Source: WHSW01 sp963821025 (GTDB lineage Bacteria; Actinomycetota; Thermoleophilia; Solirubrobacterales; 70-9). From it: a stretch of 64,000 nt of DNA. The stretch is taken from contig CAWGCG010000005.1 of NCBI GenBank assembly GCA_963821025.1, positions 124,001 through 188,000 on the forward strand, given 5' to 3'. Under the pieces are notes generated by a model. It made no database searches. It was not told the origin of the DNA and saw nothing but the letters and a program-made list of their open reading frames with translations. This document shows, in pieces, positions 25,188-33,183 of this stretch; position 1 is the first letter of the stretch, and each line of letters opens with the position of its first letter. The position numbers and the translations under genes are program-made.

Positions 25188-25801
25188 CCGCCCGCGCCCC
25201 GGGTCTTCGAGCCCAGACCGAGCCCGGCGGCGAGCGCCCGGGCGGCACGGCCGCGGTGGCTGATCGCGTTCTTTTCCTCCGCGCTGAGCTCCGACATCGT
25301 TCGCTCGTCGCCGGTCCCGGTGTCGTCGGGAACGAAGGCCGGGTCATAGCCGAAGCCGCCGCTGCCGCGCGGCTCGTCGATCAGGACCCCCTCGCAACGG
25401 CCCTCGAACAGCCGCTCGGCGCCGCGGTCGTCGAGATGGGCGATCACGCAGACGTAGACGACCCGGCGGTCGTCGGTGTCGCGCAGCTGTGTGATCAGCA
25501 GGTCGAGGTTCTGGCGATCGGTGGCGCGGGCTCCCGCGAAACGCGCCGAGTGCACGCCGGGAGCGCCGCCGAGCGCGGTGGCGGCGATCCCCGAATCGTC
25601 AGCGATCACCGGTCCACCGAGCGCGGCGTGGGCGGCACGCGCTTTGATCAGCGCGTTGTCGGTGAAGGTCTCGCCGGTCTCCGGGGGCAGCTCGACTTCG
25701 GCCGGCAACGGCAGCAGTTCGACCATGTCGAGGATCTCGGCGAGCTCGCGCAGCTTGTGGTCGTTGCGCGTCGCCACGAGCAGCCGCGGCCGCTCGGCCA
25801 T
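25184..25801 (-). CDS. rdgB: RdgB/HAM1 non-canonical purine NTP pyrophosphatase
   Basis: This 205-aa enzyme hydrolyses ITP, dITP and XTP to keep them out of nucleic acids. The family motifs are LLVATRNDHKLREL at the N-terminus, FTDNALIKARAA, VIADDSGIAATALGGAPGVH, the substrate loop GSGGFGYDPAFVPD and SHRGRAARAL near the end. The length is normal. The start ATG at 25801 shares one base with the rph stop (TGATG). The rph-rdgB order is widespread in bacteria. Confidence 0.97.
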   Translation of the reverse strand: MAERPRLLVATRNDHKLRELAEILDMVELLPLPAEVELPPETGETFTDNALIKARAAHAALGGPVIADDSGIAATALGGAPGVHSARFAGARATDRQNLDLLITQLRDTDDRRVVYVCVIAHLDDRGAERLFEGRCEGVLIDEPRGSGGFGYDPAFVPDDTGTGDERTMSELSAEEKNAISHRGRAARALAAGLGLGSKTRGAGG

Positions 25802-26532
25802 CAGCCCGGCAAGGGGCCGCCGCAGGCCTCGGCCTGGGCCTGGCGCAGGCTCTCGATCGCCGGCTCGGCGAGGCCGAGCAGCTGGTCGAGCGAGGCCCGG
25901 GAGACGGGCGTTCGCTCAGCCGTCGCCTGGACCTCGACCAGCCCGCCGTCGCCGGTCATGACGACGTTGGCGTCGACCTCCGCGGTCGAGTCCTCGGAGT
26001 AATCGAGATCGCAGAGCAGCTCGCTCGCGACCACGCCGCAGGAGATCGCCGCCACCGACCCGGTCAGCGGGTCGCGCTTGAGCTGCTTCGCTTCGAGCAG
26101 CGCCTGGGTCGCGAGGCGCAGGGCCACGTAGCCGCCGGTGATCGAGGCGCAGCGGGTGCCTCCGTCGGCCTGCAGCACGTCGCAATCGACGTAGACCGAA
26201 CGGTCGGCAAGCGCTGTCAGGTCGACGACGCCGCGCAGCGCCCGCCCGATCAGCCGCTGGATCTCGGTCGAGCGCCCGTCGGGGCGACCGCGTTTGGAGT
26301 CGCGGTCCTTGCGCTCGCCGGTCGACGCGGGCAACATCGCGTACTCGGCCGTGACCCAGCCGCGGCCCTTGCCCTCGAGCCAGCGCGGAACCGAGCTCGA
26401 GACGCTGGCGGTACAGATGATCCGGGTCTCGCCCTGCTCGTAGAGGCACGAACCGGTGGCCGTGCGGACGAAACCGGGCGAGATCGAGACCGGACGGTGA
26501 TCGGCGTTGGCGCGGTCGTAGCTTCGCGGCAT
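25801..26532 (-). CDS. rph: Ribonuclease PH
   Basis: This 243-aa phosphorolytic 3'-5' exoribonuclease trims tRNA 3' ends. Recognisable parts are GSCLYEQGETRIICTASV, the AEYAMLPASTGERKDRDSKR segment with the RNA-binding arginines, EIQRLIGRALRGVVDL, the phosphate-site region DCDVLQADGGTRCASITGG and SCGVVASELLCDLDYSEDS. The start is ATG 26532 (MPRSYDRAN), matching the family N-terminus. The longer frame upstream is out of family. It is the first gene of the rph-rdgB-CDF operon. Confidence 0.97.
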   Translation of the reverse strand: MPRSYDRANADHRPVSISPGFVRTATGSCLYEQGETRIICTASVSSSVPRWLEGKGRGWVTAEYAMLPASTGERKDRDSKRGRPDGRSTEIQRLIGRALRGVVDLTALADRSVYVDCDVLQADGGTRCASITGGYVALRLATQALLEAKQLKRDPLTGSVAAISCGVVASELLCDLDYSEDSTAEVDANVVMTGDGGLVEVQATAERTPVSRASLDQLLGLAEPAIESLRQAQAEACGGPLPG

Positions 26533-26588
26533 GGGCGCCAGTCTGCCACGCGGGCGCCGCCCGTCAGCCGAAGGCGTCGCCGAGGGGC

Positions 26589-27785
26589 TCAGCCGCGAAG
26601 TGCCTCGCAGACCGCGAGTCGCTGGGCGCGACGGATCAGGTTCGAGACCCGGTCGGAGCCCGAGCCGGGAAGGATCTGGGCGTTGACCGTGAACACGACC
26701 GAGCGGCGGCCGTCGCGGCTCGACGCGGCGAACTGCCGGTAGCCGGGGAAGGAGCCGGCGGCGCCGAGCATCGTCCCGCACCCCGTCCGGTAGCGAAATA
26801 CTCCGAGGCCGGCGTCGTTGGCCCCGGGCCCGGCCGGATCGGAGGCACCCGGGACGAAGGTCCGCTGCAGGCGGCGGGTGGCGTCGCTGAACAGCCGGGC
26901 GCCGATGTAAGCCCTGAAGAAGCGGCCCACCTCCCTCGGGGTCGACACCAGGCCGCCCGAGGCCCAGGCCCCGGCGGGATTGATCAGCTCGCTGACGTCC
27001 TCGGGCTTCTCGCCCGGCTCGAGCGCATAGCCGTGCAGGTAGGGGCGCGGCATCCGCACGGTGATCGGCAGGCTGGTATCGGTCAGCCCCAGCGGGTCGT
27101 AGATGTACGTCGCGAGCAGCTCGTCGTAGCTGCGCCCGGTCGCCGCCTCGGCCATCAATCCGACGATGATGTTGTCGGTATCGGAGTAGCGGTACTGGGA
27201 CCCGGGCTCGAACTCGAGCGGCTCGTCGCGGACGAAGCCGATGATTTCCCGCGGGGCGAAGTAGCGAGCCGGGTCGGCGATGAAGAGGTCGATGAACGCC
27301 TGGCTCTTGATGTAGTCGGGGAGCCCGCCGGTGTGCTGGAGCGCCTGCGCCAGGGTGACCCTGTCCGCCCTCGGCATCAGCCCCGGGAGGCGCTCGCCGA
27401 TCGTGTCGTCGAGGGAGAGCAGGCCGCGCTCGACCAGGGCGAGCGCGACGGCGCCGCTGTATGACTTGGCGACGCTGGCGAGGCGCATGTGATCGTCGAT
27501 CGCCGGGATTCGGTCGTTGCGCAGGTTGGCGGCTCCGCGCTCGCGGAAGTCCCGGCCGGCACCGCCACGGATCAGGACCGAGAGCCCCGGCGGGCCCTCG
27601 CGCGCGCGGATGATCCGGTCGAGGGCGCGGTCGAGCTTGCGGTCGAACGAGGGCTTCGAGGTCTTCGCGTTCTCGGGCGCGGCTTGCGCGCCTGCGGGCG
27701 AGGCGGACGCCGCCGCGAACAGGGTGAGCGACAGGGCGAGCGCGGCCGTTGGTCCACGAACCGACCTTTTTCGCACGCCGGGCAT
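26589..27785 (-). CDS. Secreted serine hydrolase (beta-lactamase / D-Ala-D-Ala carboxypeptidase-like)
   Basis: This protein of about 398 aa is of the class C beta-lactamase fold. A signal peptide (GPTAALALSLTLFAAASAS, then PAGAQA) places it outside the membrane. The nucleophile motif SxxK is SVAK in HMRLASVAKSYSGAVAL. The second motif is YSDTDN where many relatives have YSNTN. The LQHTGGLPDYI segment and the PAGAWASGGLVSTPREVGRF block fit the family. The third motif is not a clear KTG/HTG; FRYRTGCGTMLGAAG is the candidate. The start taken is ATG 27785 (MPGVRKRSV); an in-frame Met 16 codons upstream exists. The substrate is probably a peptide or ester, not necessarily a drug. Confidence 0.85.
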   Translation of the reverse strand: MPGVRKRSVRGPTAALALSLTLFAAASASPAGAQAAPENAKTSKPSFDRKLDRALDRIIRAREGPPGLSVLIRGGAGRDFRERGAANLRNDRIPAIDDHMRLASVAKSYSGAVALALVERGLLSLDDTIGERLPGLMPRADRVTLAQALQHTGGLPDYIKSQAFIDLFIADPARYFAPREIIGFVRDEPLEFEPGSQYRYSDTDNIIVGLMAEAATGRSYDELLATYIYDPLGLTDTSLPITVRMPRPYLHGYALEPGEKPEDVSELINPAGAWASGGLVSTPREVGRFFRAYIGARLFSDATRRLQRTFVPGASDPAGPGANDAGLGVFRYRTGCGTMLGAAGSFPGYRQFAASSRDGRRSVVFTVNAQILPGSGSDRVSNLIRRAQRLAVCEALRG

Positions 27786-27918
27786 CGGCGAGATTTTAAT
27801 CCGATCCCTGGCGGACTCTCCCACCGCTCGCACCGCGCCGCCCGCTCTCCCCCGGGGACCGAATCCTCGGGTCGGGACGGACGGCGTGGGCGTTCTGCGA
27901 AACGTCGCCGCAATCGCG

Positions 27919-28167
27919 TCAGCGAAAGCTGATCGCGTTCACGGCCTGCTTGATCTTGTTGACGATAGCCTCGGCGATCTCGGTCCCCTGAGCACCGTTG
28001 AACCCCTTCATCGCCGCCACCATGCCGACCATCAGCAGGCTGACGAGCAGGATCAGGCCGACGTACTCGACCGTGCCCTGGCCGCGCTCTCCCCCGAGGG
28101 TGTGCAGCAGTCGGCGAGTGCGGCGGTGGAAGTACGAGTGGGCGTACGCGGCGAGCTTGTAGAGCAT
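27919..28167 (-). CDS. Flp/Fap-type (Tad) pilin-like protein
   Basis: This 82-aa protein has a long basic N-terminus (MLYKLAAYAHSYFHRRTRRL), then GERGQGTVEYVGLILLVSLL, where the G-(x)-Glu-Tyr pattern after a basic stretch matches prepilin peptidase processing of Flp pilins. The hydrophobic segment VGLILLVSLLMVGMVAAMKG would form the pilus core helix. No tadA, tadZ, rcpA or prepilin peptidase gene is nearby, so it would rely on a locus elsewhere. Alternatively it is a pseudopilin-like membrane protein. About 130 bases on one side and 165 on the other hold nothing that I can recognise. Confidence 0.75.
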   Translation of the reverse strand: MLYKLAAYAHSYFHRRTRRLLHTLGGERGQGTVEYVGLILLVSLLMVGMVAAMKGFNGAQGTEIAEAIVNKIKQAVNAISFR

Positions 28168-28333
28168 CGGGCCTCCTTGATCGAGTTGGCTCGATGCTGG
28201 CCGGCGAGCCGATACCGATCCAGACTCAAACGCCGAGGGTCAGCGGATCAGCAGTGACGAAAGCCAATCCGTGCGAGTCGGACCGTGCGCCCGCAAGCAC
28301 AAGCGGCGGGCGCTCGGCACCGGGGCGGTCGCC

Positions 28334-29176
28334 TCAGGCGAAGCGCTTCACGAACGCGAGTGCCGTCTCGGCCACCTCGCGCCAGCCGCTGTCGATCGTC
28401 AACGAGTGCCCGCGGTTCGGGATCTTGACGATCTCGGTGACCGCTGCGTTTCGCTTCTGCCGCTTGTAGGCAGCGTTTGCGATCGCCCAGGGGACCGTGT
28501 GGTCCTTCTCGCCATCGATGATCAGCATCGGACCGCGATCGGGGTTCTTGGGGTCAACCTTCGCCTCGCTGAACGGGTTCACGTTTGCGTTCGCCATCTG
28601 CATCAGCGCCACGCCGGGTGCCGCCACGTGGTAGGTCTCGTAGAGCTGCTTCGCCTCATCCTCACTGAGCGCGTTCGCCCAGCCGTACTTGAACTGATCC
28701 AAGGTGAGCGTCACTGCTCGCCCTCTATTGAGGGGGTTTCCGAGCACCGGCCAGGCCGACCTCAGCGCCGAGATCGGCAGCGGGAGGACACCACGGAAGG
28801 GCCCGGGATCAATCGCGACCGACGCTGCGGACAAGCCGCGATCCGCGATCATGTAGGTCAGCAACCCGCCGGTGGAGTGGCCCATCACCGCGGGCTTCTT
28901 GGTCAGCTGACCGATCACGCCGGCGGTGTGATCGGCGATCTGCTTCAGCGTCTTCTTGGCGAAAACGCCCGGGTTCGCCCTCGCCTCCTCGACGGTCTCG
29001 GGATCGTCCGGCCACACGGGGGTAACCGGCGCATACCCGGCCTCCTCGAATAGCTGCGCCCAGTTGTCCCAGCTGCTCGGCAGCAGCCAGAGCCCGTGAA
29101 TGAATACGACCGGTGTCTTGCCGCTCTCGTTCGCGCGCTCAACCTGCTGCGCTTCTCGCTCGGTGATCGAAGCCAT
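28334..29176 (-). CDS. Alpha/beta hydrolase
   Basis: This 280-aa protein has the serine hydrolase fold. The oxyanion segment VVFIHGLWLLPSSWDNW is near the N-terminus. The nucleophile elbow GHSTGG has Ser in VMGHSTGGLLTYM, the acid is in IIDGEKDHTVPW, and the His is in PNRGHSLTIDSGW. There is no signal peptide. The start is ATG 29176 (MASITEREAQQ), which agrees with the family. A much longer frame extends upstream through the divergent intergenic region and is rejected. The substrate is unknown (esterase, lipase or similar). It is divergent from the UlaG-like hydrolase across a 162-base gap. Confidence 0.9.
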   Translation of the reverse strand: MASITEREAQQVERANESGKTPVVFIHGLWLLPSSWDNWAQLFEEAGYAPVTPVWPDDPETVEEARANPGVFAKKTLKQIADHTAGVIGQLTKKPAVMGHSTGGLLTYMIADRGLSAASVAIDPGPFRGVLPLPISALRSAWPVLGNPLNRGRAVTLTLDQFKYGWANALSEDEAKQLYETYHVAAPGVALMQMANANVNPFSEAKVDPKNPDRGPMLIIDGEKDHTVPWAIANAAYKRQKRNAAVTEIVKIPNRGHSLTIDSGWREVAETALAFVKRFA

Positions 29177-29338
29177 GTGGTTCCTTCGTGGAGGGACGCC
29201 GGGACCTGTCGTCGCGTGTGTGTAGGTCGAGGCCCGGCCAGTATGACGCGTCCTCGTGGAGGAATTCGCGTCGGCTCCCTCGGCATACTCATGCGGCCGG
29301 TCCATCGCGGACCACGAGTCCGAGGATGATCGCCGCAC

Positions 29339-30127
29339 ATGGATATCTCGCTCACTCATATCGGCGGGCCCACGGTGCTGATCGAGCTCGCGGGCTGGCG
29401 CCTGCTCACCGATCCGACATTCGATCCCGCCGGTCGGAGCTATCGATTCGGCTGGGGCACCGGCTCGCGCAAGCTGACCGGTCCAGCGATCGCCGCTTCC
29501 GCCCTCGGACCTATCGACGCGGTCCTGCTCAGCCACGATCACCACGACGACAACCTCGACCCCGCCGGCCGCGCGATGCTGCCGTCGGCGGGGGCGGTGA
29601 TCACCACCGTCTCGGGTGCGAAGCGCCTCGGGGGCGAGGCTCGCGGCCTGGAGCCATGGGGTACCACGCGGCTCGAGCTGCCGGGGCGGCCTCCGATCGA
29701 GGTCACCGCCACGCCCTGTCGCCACGGCCCCCCGCTCAGCCACCCGATCGTCGGAGACGTGATCGGGTTCGCACTTCAGTGGGACGAGCAAACGCACGGT
29801 GTCCTCTGGATCTCCGGCGACACCGTCCTCTACGACGGACTGCGCGAAGTTGCGGATCGCCTGCAGGTCGATACCGCGCTCCTTCACCTCGGCGGCGTGC
29901 GGTTCCCGATCTCGGGTCCGGTGCGCTACACGATGACCGCCAGGCAAGCCGTGGAGCTTTGCCGGCTCGTTCAGCCGCGCACCGCCATCCCGATCCACTA
30001 CGAAGGCTGGAAGCATTTTCGCGAAGGACGAGCGGCGATCGAGCGCGAGTTATCCAATTCACCTGAGGACATACGACCGTGCATCCGCTGGCTTCCGATC
30101 GGAGTTGCGACCGCGCTCGCTGGATGA
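29339..30127 (+). CDS. UlaG/RomA-type MBL-fold hydrolase
   Basis: This 262-aa cytoplasmic protein of the metallo-beta-lactamase fold has an N-terminus (LTHIGGPTVLIELAGWRLLT) typical of the UlaG/YhfI branch. The metal motif is LSHDHHDDN (HxHxDD). Further ligands are in TPCRHGPP, ISGDTVLYDG and AIPIHYEGW. Substrates of this branch include phosphodiesters and lactones; none can be assigned. The stop lies 16 bases from that of a convergent gene, with a 10-bp palindrome CAGCCGGCTG at 30131-30140 in between. Confidence 0.9.
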   Translation: MDISLTHIGGPTVLIELAGWRLLTDPTFDPAGRSYRFGWGTGSRKLTGPAIAASALGPIDAVLLSHDHHDDNLDPAGRAMLPSAGAVITTVSGAKRLGGEARGLEPWGTTRLELPGRPPIEVTATPCRHGPPLSHPIVGDVIGFALQWDEQTHGVLWISGDTVLYDGLREVADRLQVDTALLHLGGVRFPISGPVRYTMTARQAVELCRLVQPRTAIPIHYEGWKHFREGRAAIERELSNSPEDIRPCIRWLPIGVATALAG

Positions 30128-30143
30128 GGTCAGCCGGCTGGCG

Positions 30144-30707
30144 TTATCGATTGCCGCCGGGCCGGCTTCGGGGCGCGCGGCCGAGCCGCGGTCGGACCCG
30201 CCCGAAGTGCCCGAGCCGAGCGGCTGACGTCCGGCGCCGGTCGCCCGCTCGATTCGGGTGGTGCTCCTGGCGATTCGAGTCAGTCCACGACAGCGGATCG
30301 TTGTTGGAGCGAAAGCGCCAGAACGCCTTCTTCTCGCGGAAGGTCAGCGGACGCCAGCGATCCTCGTTCGGCTGCCAAACGTAGAGGTGGACGTCGGCGA
30401 TGCTCGGGACGGCCTCGAGCAGGCCCACGATCTCGCGGGCGCCGACGTCCTCGGCGACGAGCTGGCCGCTGATCACGTTCACGAGCTTGAACCTGCGAGG
30501 TCTCGGCGCATCGACCGGCAGCTTCTCCGTGACCGCAACCGCCGCCTCCGACTCGGGGGCGGAGTCCTTGCGAATCACCGAGACGCGGTCGCTCCGCTTG
30601 TGCACGCGCTTTTGTCGCTGCAGCTTCTCGAGCGACACCACCTCCGCGCCAGTGCCCTTCGTCTCGGTGTCGAGCACCCAAACTTGTCCCCGCTTTTCCT
30701 TCGCCAT
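30144..30707 (-). CDS. Conserved protein of unknown function (leading GQVWVLDTETKGTGA)
   Basis: This 187-aa soluble protein has an N-terminus MAKEKRGQVWVLDTETKGTG, a basic linker (LQRQKRVHKRSDR), a core KLVNVISGQLVAEDVGAREI and HLYVWQPNEDRWRPLTFREK. The last 45 residues are Arg-rich and look disordered. I associate this architecture with uncharacterised actinobacterial proteins; no catalytic motif is visible. A TATAAT box only nine bases before its ATG suggests a nearly leaderless transcript. Confidence 0.72.
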   Translation of the reverse strand: MAKEKRGQVWVLDTETKGTGAEVVSLEKLQRQKRVHKRSDRVSVIRKDSAPESEAAVAVTEKLPVDAPRPRRFKLVNVISGQLVAEDVGAREIVGLLEAVPSIADVHLYVWQPNEDRWRPLTFREKKAFWRFRSNNDPLSWTDSNRQEHHPNRAGDRRRTSAARLGHFGRVRPRLGRAPRSRPGGNR

Positions 30708-30716
30708 CGCTCACTC

Positions 30717-30722
30717 ATTATA
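30717..30722 (-). promoter_or_regulatory. Consensus -10 box (TATAAT) close to the start codon
   Basis: On the minus strand TATAAT ends nine bases before the ATG at 30707. Transcription would begin within about 0-4 bases of the ATG, giving a leaderless or near-leaderless mRNA. No good -35 is seen at 17 bases. A perfect palindrome TTGCGCAA (30728-30735) sits just upstream and may be an operator. Confidence 0.6.
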
Positions 30723-30881
30723 GATAGTTGCGCAATCAACGATTAGGACTGCTCTGCCACAAGACGGAGGAGATGATGGGGGCAGTCGGGCGCTTGATCC
30801 GAAGCCGCTGACCGCCCCGATTGAGTGCGAGCGGGATCGTCGAGCGCTCGCCGGACCAGTCTCGTCCGCCGGCAGGCGGTA

Positions 30882-30903
30882 ACATACATGCATGCGTGTA
30901 CGT
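30882..30903. promoter_or_regulatory. Imperfect palindrome over the TetR start codon (candidate operator)
   Basis: The 22-bp sequence ACATACATGCATGCGTGTAC plus GT matches its own reverse complement at 18 of 22 positions and contains the ATG (30892). TetR proteins bind such palindromes near their own start, so autoregulation is likely. Confidence 0.6.
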
Positions 30904-31554
30904 AGTCCATCCGCCGACGGAGCATCGACGGCGCCGACACCTCACCGGCGTTCAACCCAGGCTGAGCGCAGCGCTCGTACACGCAGCGCCCTGCTCGAGT
31001 CCGCCGCCAGGGGGCTTTCCCGCTACGGGTACGGCAACCTCGTGCTCGAACAGGTGGCGCGCGAGGCCGGCTACACCCGTGGGGCGCTCTATCACCAGTT
31101 CAGCGACAAGGAGGACCTCGCCCTGGCGGTGATCGACTGGGTCGATCAGACCTGGCGAGAGGAGGTCGGGCGGCTGGTCGAGGAGGAGCCCGATCCGGTT
31201 GCCGCGCTGATCCTCCTCGCCCGCGGTCACGCCGTCTATTGCCGGCGAGACGTCGCCCGCGTGGCGGTCGCGCTGAGGCTCGAGTTCAGCGGTCAGGACC
31301 ACCCTGTGGGGCGGCGCCTCGAGCGCGTCTCCGAAAGCCTTGTCGAGCGCTGCACCCGCCTGATCAGCGCCGGACGCAGAGCGGGAACGATCCCAGCGGG
31401 CCCGCCGGCCAGAGCGGTCGCGCTCGCCGTCATCGGCGCGATGCAGGGCACGGTGATCGAGCTCGCCGGACGGGCGCCGCACGATGACGTGCTGACCGCG
31501 CGCGCCGTCGCCGGCGTGCTCGCGATCGACCGTGACCGGTTCTCGATTCCATGA
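30892..31554 (+). CDS. TetR-family transcriptional regulator
   Basis: This is a 220-aa regulator. The N-terminal helix-turn-helix domain, at about residues 26-72, reads ARTRSALLESAARGLSRYGY and VLEQVAREAGYTRGALYHQF, followed by SDKEDLALAV. The C-terminal ligand domain is helical without a known ligand signature. It probably represses itself and the next gene, since it overlaps the DUF2867 gene by four bases (ATGA) and has a palindrome over its own start codon. The first 20 residues are basic and disordered, so the real start could be later. Confidence 0.92.
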   Translation: MRVRSPSADGASTAPTPHRRSTQAERSARTRSALLESAARGLSRYGYGNLVLEQVAREAGYTRGALYHQFSDKEDLALAVIDWVDQTWREEVGRLVEEEPDPVAALILLARGHAVYCRRDVARVAVALRLEFSGQDHPVGRRLERVSESLVERCTRLISAGRRAGTIPAGPPARAVALAVIGAMQGTVIELAGRAPHDDVLTARAVAGVLAIDRDRFSIP

Positions 31555-32153
31555 GGCTGCCCAACAGCACACACACCTCCCGGCCCTGGCGGATCCACGA
31601 GCTCACTCGCGACTTCCGGCTCGAGGACGTGTGGGGGCTGCCGACGCCCGGCGGCCCGGACGACTTCCCCCGGCTGGTGCAGGTGATCGCCTCGGGCGTC
31701 CTGGTGGACGGGATCGCCTCCTCGCGCGCCGCCCGCACGCTCTGGGCGATCCGGTGGAAGCTCGGGGAGCTGCTCGGCTGGGACCGCCCCGACGCCGGCT
31801 TTGGCTCCAGGGTGCCGACGCTCCGCGACCGCCTGCCGGCCGATCTGCGCGACGGGCGATCCGGACCCGAGCTTGGACGCTTTCGCTCGCTCTACCTGCT
31901 CGACGACGAGTGGGCCGCGGAGATCGCGAACCGGACCGTGCACGGCGTCCTACACGTTGGCTGGGTCGCGGGCGAGAGCGGCGGCTATCGCGGCCAGATG
32001 GCCGTCTACGTGAAGCCAAATGGTTTGCTCGGGAACGCCTACATGGCGGCGATCAGGCCGTTTCGCCACCTGATCGTGTACCCGCCGATGTTGCGACAGC
32101 TCGAGCGCAGCTGGCGGGCCGGCGCGGGCGATCCGAGACCGGCTCACCGCTAG
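31551..32153 (+). CDS. DUF2867-family protein
   Basis: This 200-aa protein contains HELTRDFRLEDVWGLPTPGG near the start, SLYLLDDEWAAEIANRTVHG, then GGYRGQMAVYVKPNGLLGNA and YMAAIRPFRHLIVYPP, a pattern of the DUF2867 domain often found alone or fused to SDR proteins. It may be a polyketide-cyclase-like fold; the function is unknown. It is translationally coupled to the TetR regulator, whose likely target it is. Confidence 0.8.
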   Translation: MRLPNSTHTSRPWRIHELTRDFRLEDVWGLPTPGGPDDFPRLVQVIASGVLVDGIASSRAARTLWAIRWKLGELLGWDRPDAGFGSRVPTLRDRLPADLRDGRSGPELGRFRSLYLLDDEWAAEIANRTVHGVLHVGWVAGESGGYRGQMAVYVKPNGLLGNAYMAAIRPFRHLIVYPPMLRQLERSWRAGAGDPRPAHR

Positions 32154-32259
32154 ACGTCCGACGTGGTCCCGCCAGTTATCGCCGCTGCTGATGAACGCAC
32201 CATGAAAGCTCGACGTTGCCGAGGGGCCGATCCAGGCGCCGATCGCCGATACTCGCCGG

Positions 32260-32694
32260 ATGGTCTTCGCGCCACCCGACCGCCACCTGCTGCGGGCCAA
32301 GGATCTCGCCGACGCCCGCTACTTCGAGCCCCTCGGCGTCGATCAGCTCGCCGCCTCAGCCGGGCTCTCGCGCGCCCACTTCAGCCGTGAGTTCAAGCGC
32401 GCCTTCGGCGACTCGCCGCACGCCTACCTGCTGACGCGCCGGCTCGAGCGCGCCGCGGCGCTGCTGCGCACCACCGACCGCTCGGTTGCCGACGTCTGCT
32501 TCTCGGTCGGCTTGCAGAGCGTGGGCTCGTTCACCACCAGCTTCACCCGCACGTACGGCGTATCGCCGAGCGTGTATCGCGACCGCCACCCTCCGGCCTC
32601 GAGGCGGGCGATGATTCCGAGCTGTATCGCCCGTGCCTACGGGCGACCGCAACACAGCACGTTTCGAGAAGACAGCGCCGCCGCCGGCCCGTAG
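32260..32694 (+). CDS. AraC-family helix-turn-helix protein (short)
   Basis: This 144-aa protein is mostly the AraC DNA-binding domain: LGVDQLAASAGLSRAHFSRE, FKRAFGDSPHAYLLTRRLER, VADVCFSVGLQSVGSFTTSF and TRTYGVSPSVYRDRHP. It has no sensor domain, so regulation may come from its amount or a partner. The final 35 residues look unstructured. It precedes the VOC-family gene by 44 bases in the same direction, a frequent AraC-glyoxalase pairing. Confidence 0.9.
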   Translation: MVFAPPDRHLLRAKDLADARYFEPLGVDQLAASAGLSRAHFSREFKRAFGDSPHAYLLTRRLERAAALLRTTDRSVADVCFSVGLQSVGSFTTSFTRTYGVSPSVYRDRHPPASRRAMIPSCIARAYGRPQHSTFREDSAAAGP

Positions 32695-32738
32695 CGTGGC
32701 GATCGTCAACTGAAACCGACAATCAGGAGTAAACGACG

Positions 32739-33158
32739 ATGTTGAAGCTCGCAAACGCCCAGCTTTGGGTCGACGACCAGGACCAGGCGCTCGCCTTCTA
32801 CACGGAGAAGCTCGGGATGGAAGTCCGCGCCGACGTGACCCTCCCCGAGATGGGGGACTTTCGCTGGCTCGTGGTCTCGCCACCCGGCCAGGAGGACGTC
32901 GGGATCGTGCTGATGGCGATCCCGGGGCCGCCGGTGTTCGACGAACAGACAGCCGAGCAGATGAGGGCCCTGCTGGCCAAGGGCGCCGCGGCGACCGTCT
33001 TCCTTACCACCGACGACTGCCGCGCCTCGTTCGAGGAGCTCAAGGCGCGCGGGGTCGAGTTCACCGAGGAGCCCGAGGAGCGCCCGTACGGGATCGACTC
33101 GGGCTTCCGCGACCCGTCGGGGAACGCGATCCGGCTGACCGAGCCGCGCCCGATCTAG
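32739..33158 (+). CDS. VOC-family (glyoxalase/bleomycin-resistance-like) protein
   Basis: This 139-aa protein has two beta-alpha-beta-beta-beta units: LANAQLWVDDQDQALAFYTE with the KLGMEVR turn, and CRASFEELKARGVEFTEEPE with YGIDSGFRDPSGNAIRLTEP. The terminal Glu of the second unit is a possible metal ligand; the first-unit His is replaced (QLW), so the metal site may be incomplete. The substrate is unknown. It is probably co-transcribed with the AraC gene upstream and converges with the DHFR-like gene 25 bases away. Confidence 0.9.
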   Translation: MLKLANAQLWVDDQDQALAFYTEKLGMEVRADVTLPEMGDFRWLVVSPPGQEDVGIVLMAIPGPPVFDEQTAEQMRALLAKGAAATVFLTTDDCRASFEELKARGVEFTEEPEERPYGIDSGFRDPSGNAIRLTEPRPI

Positions 33159-33183
33159 CTTGGATCACTGACGCCACGCCGAC

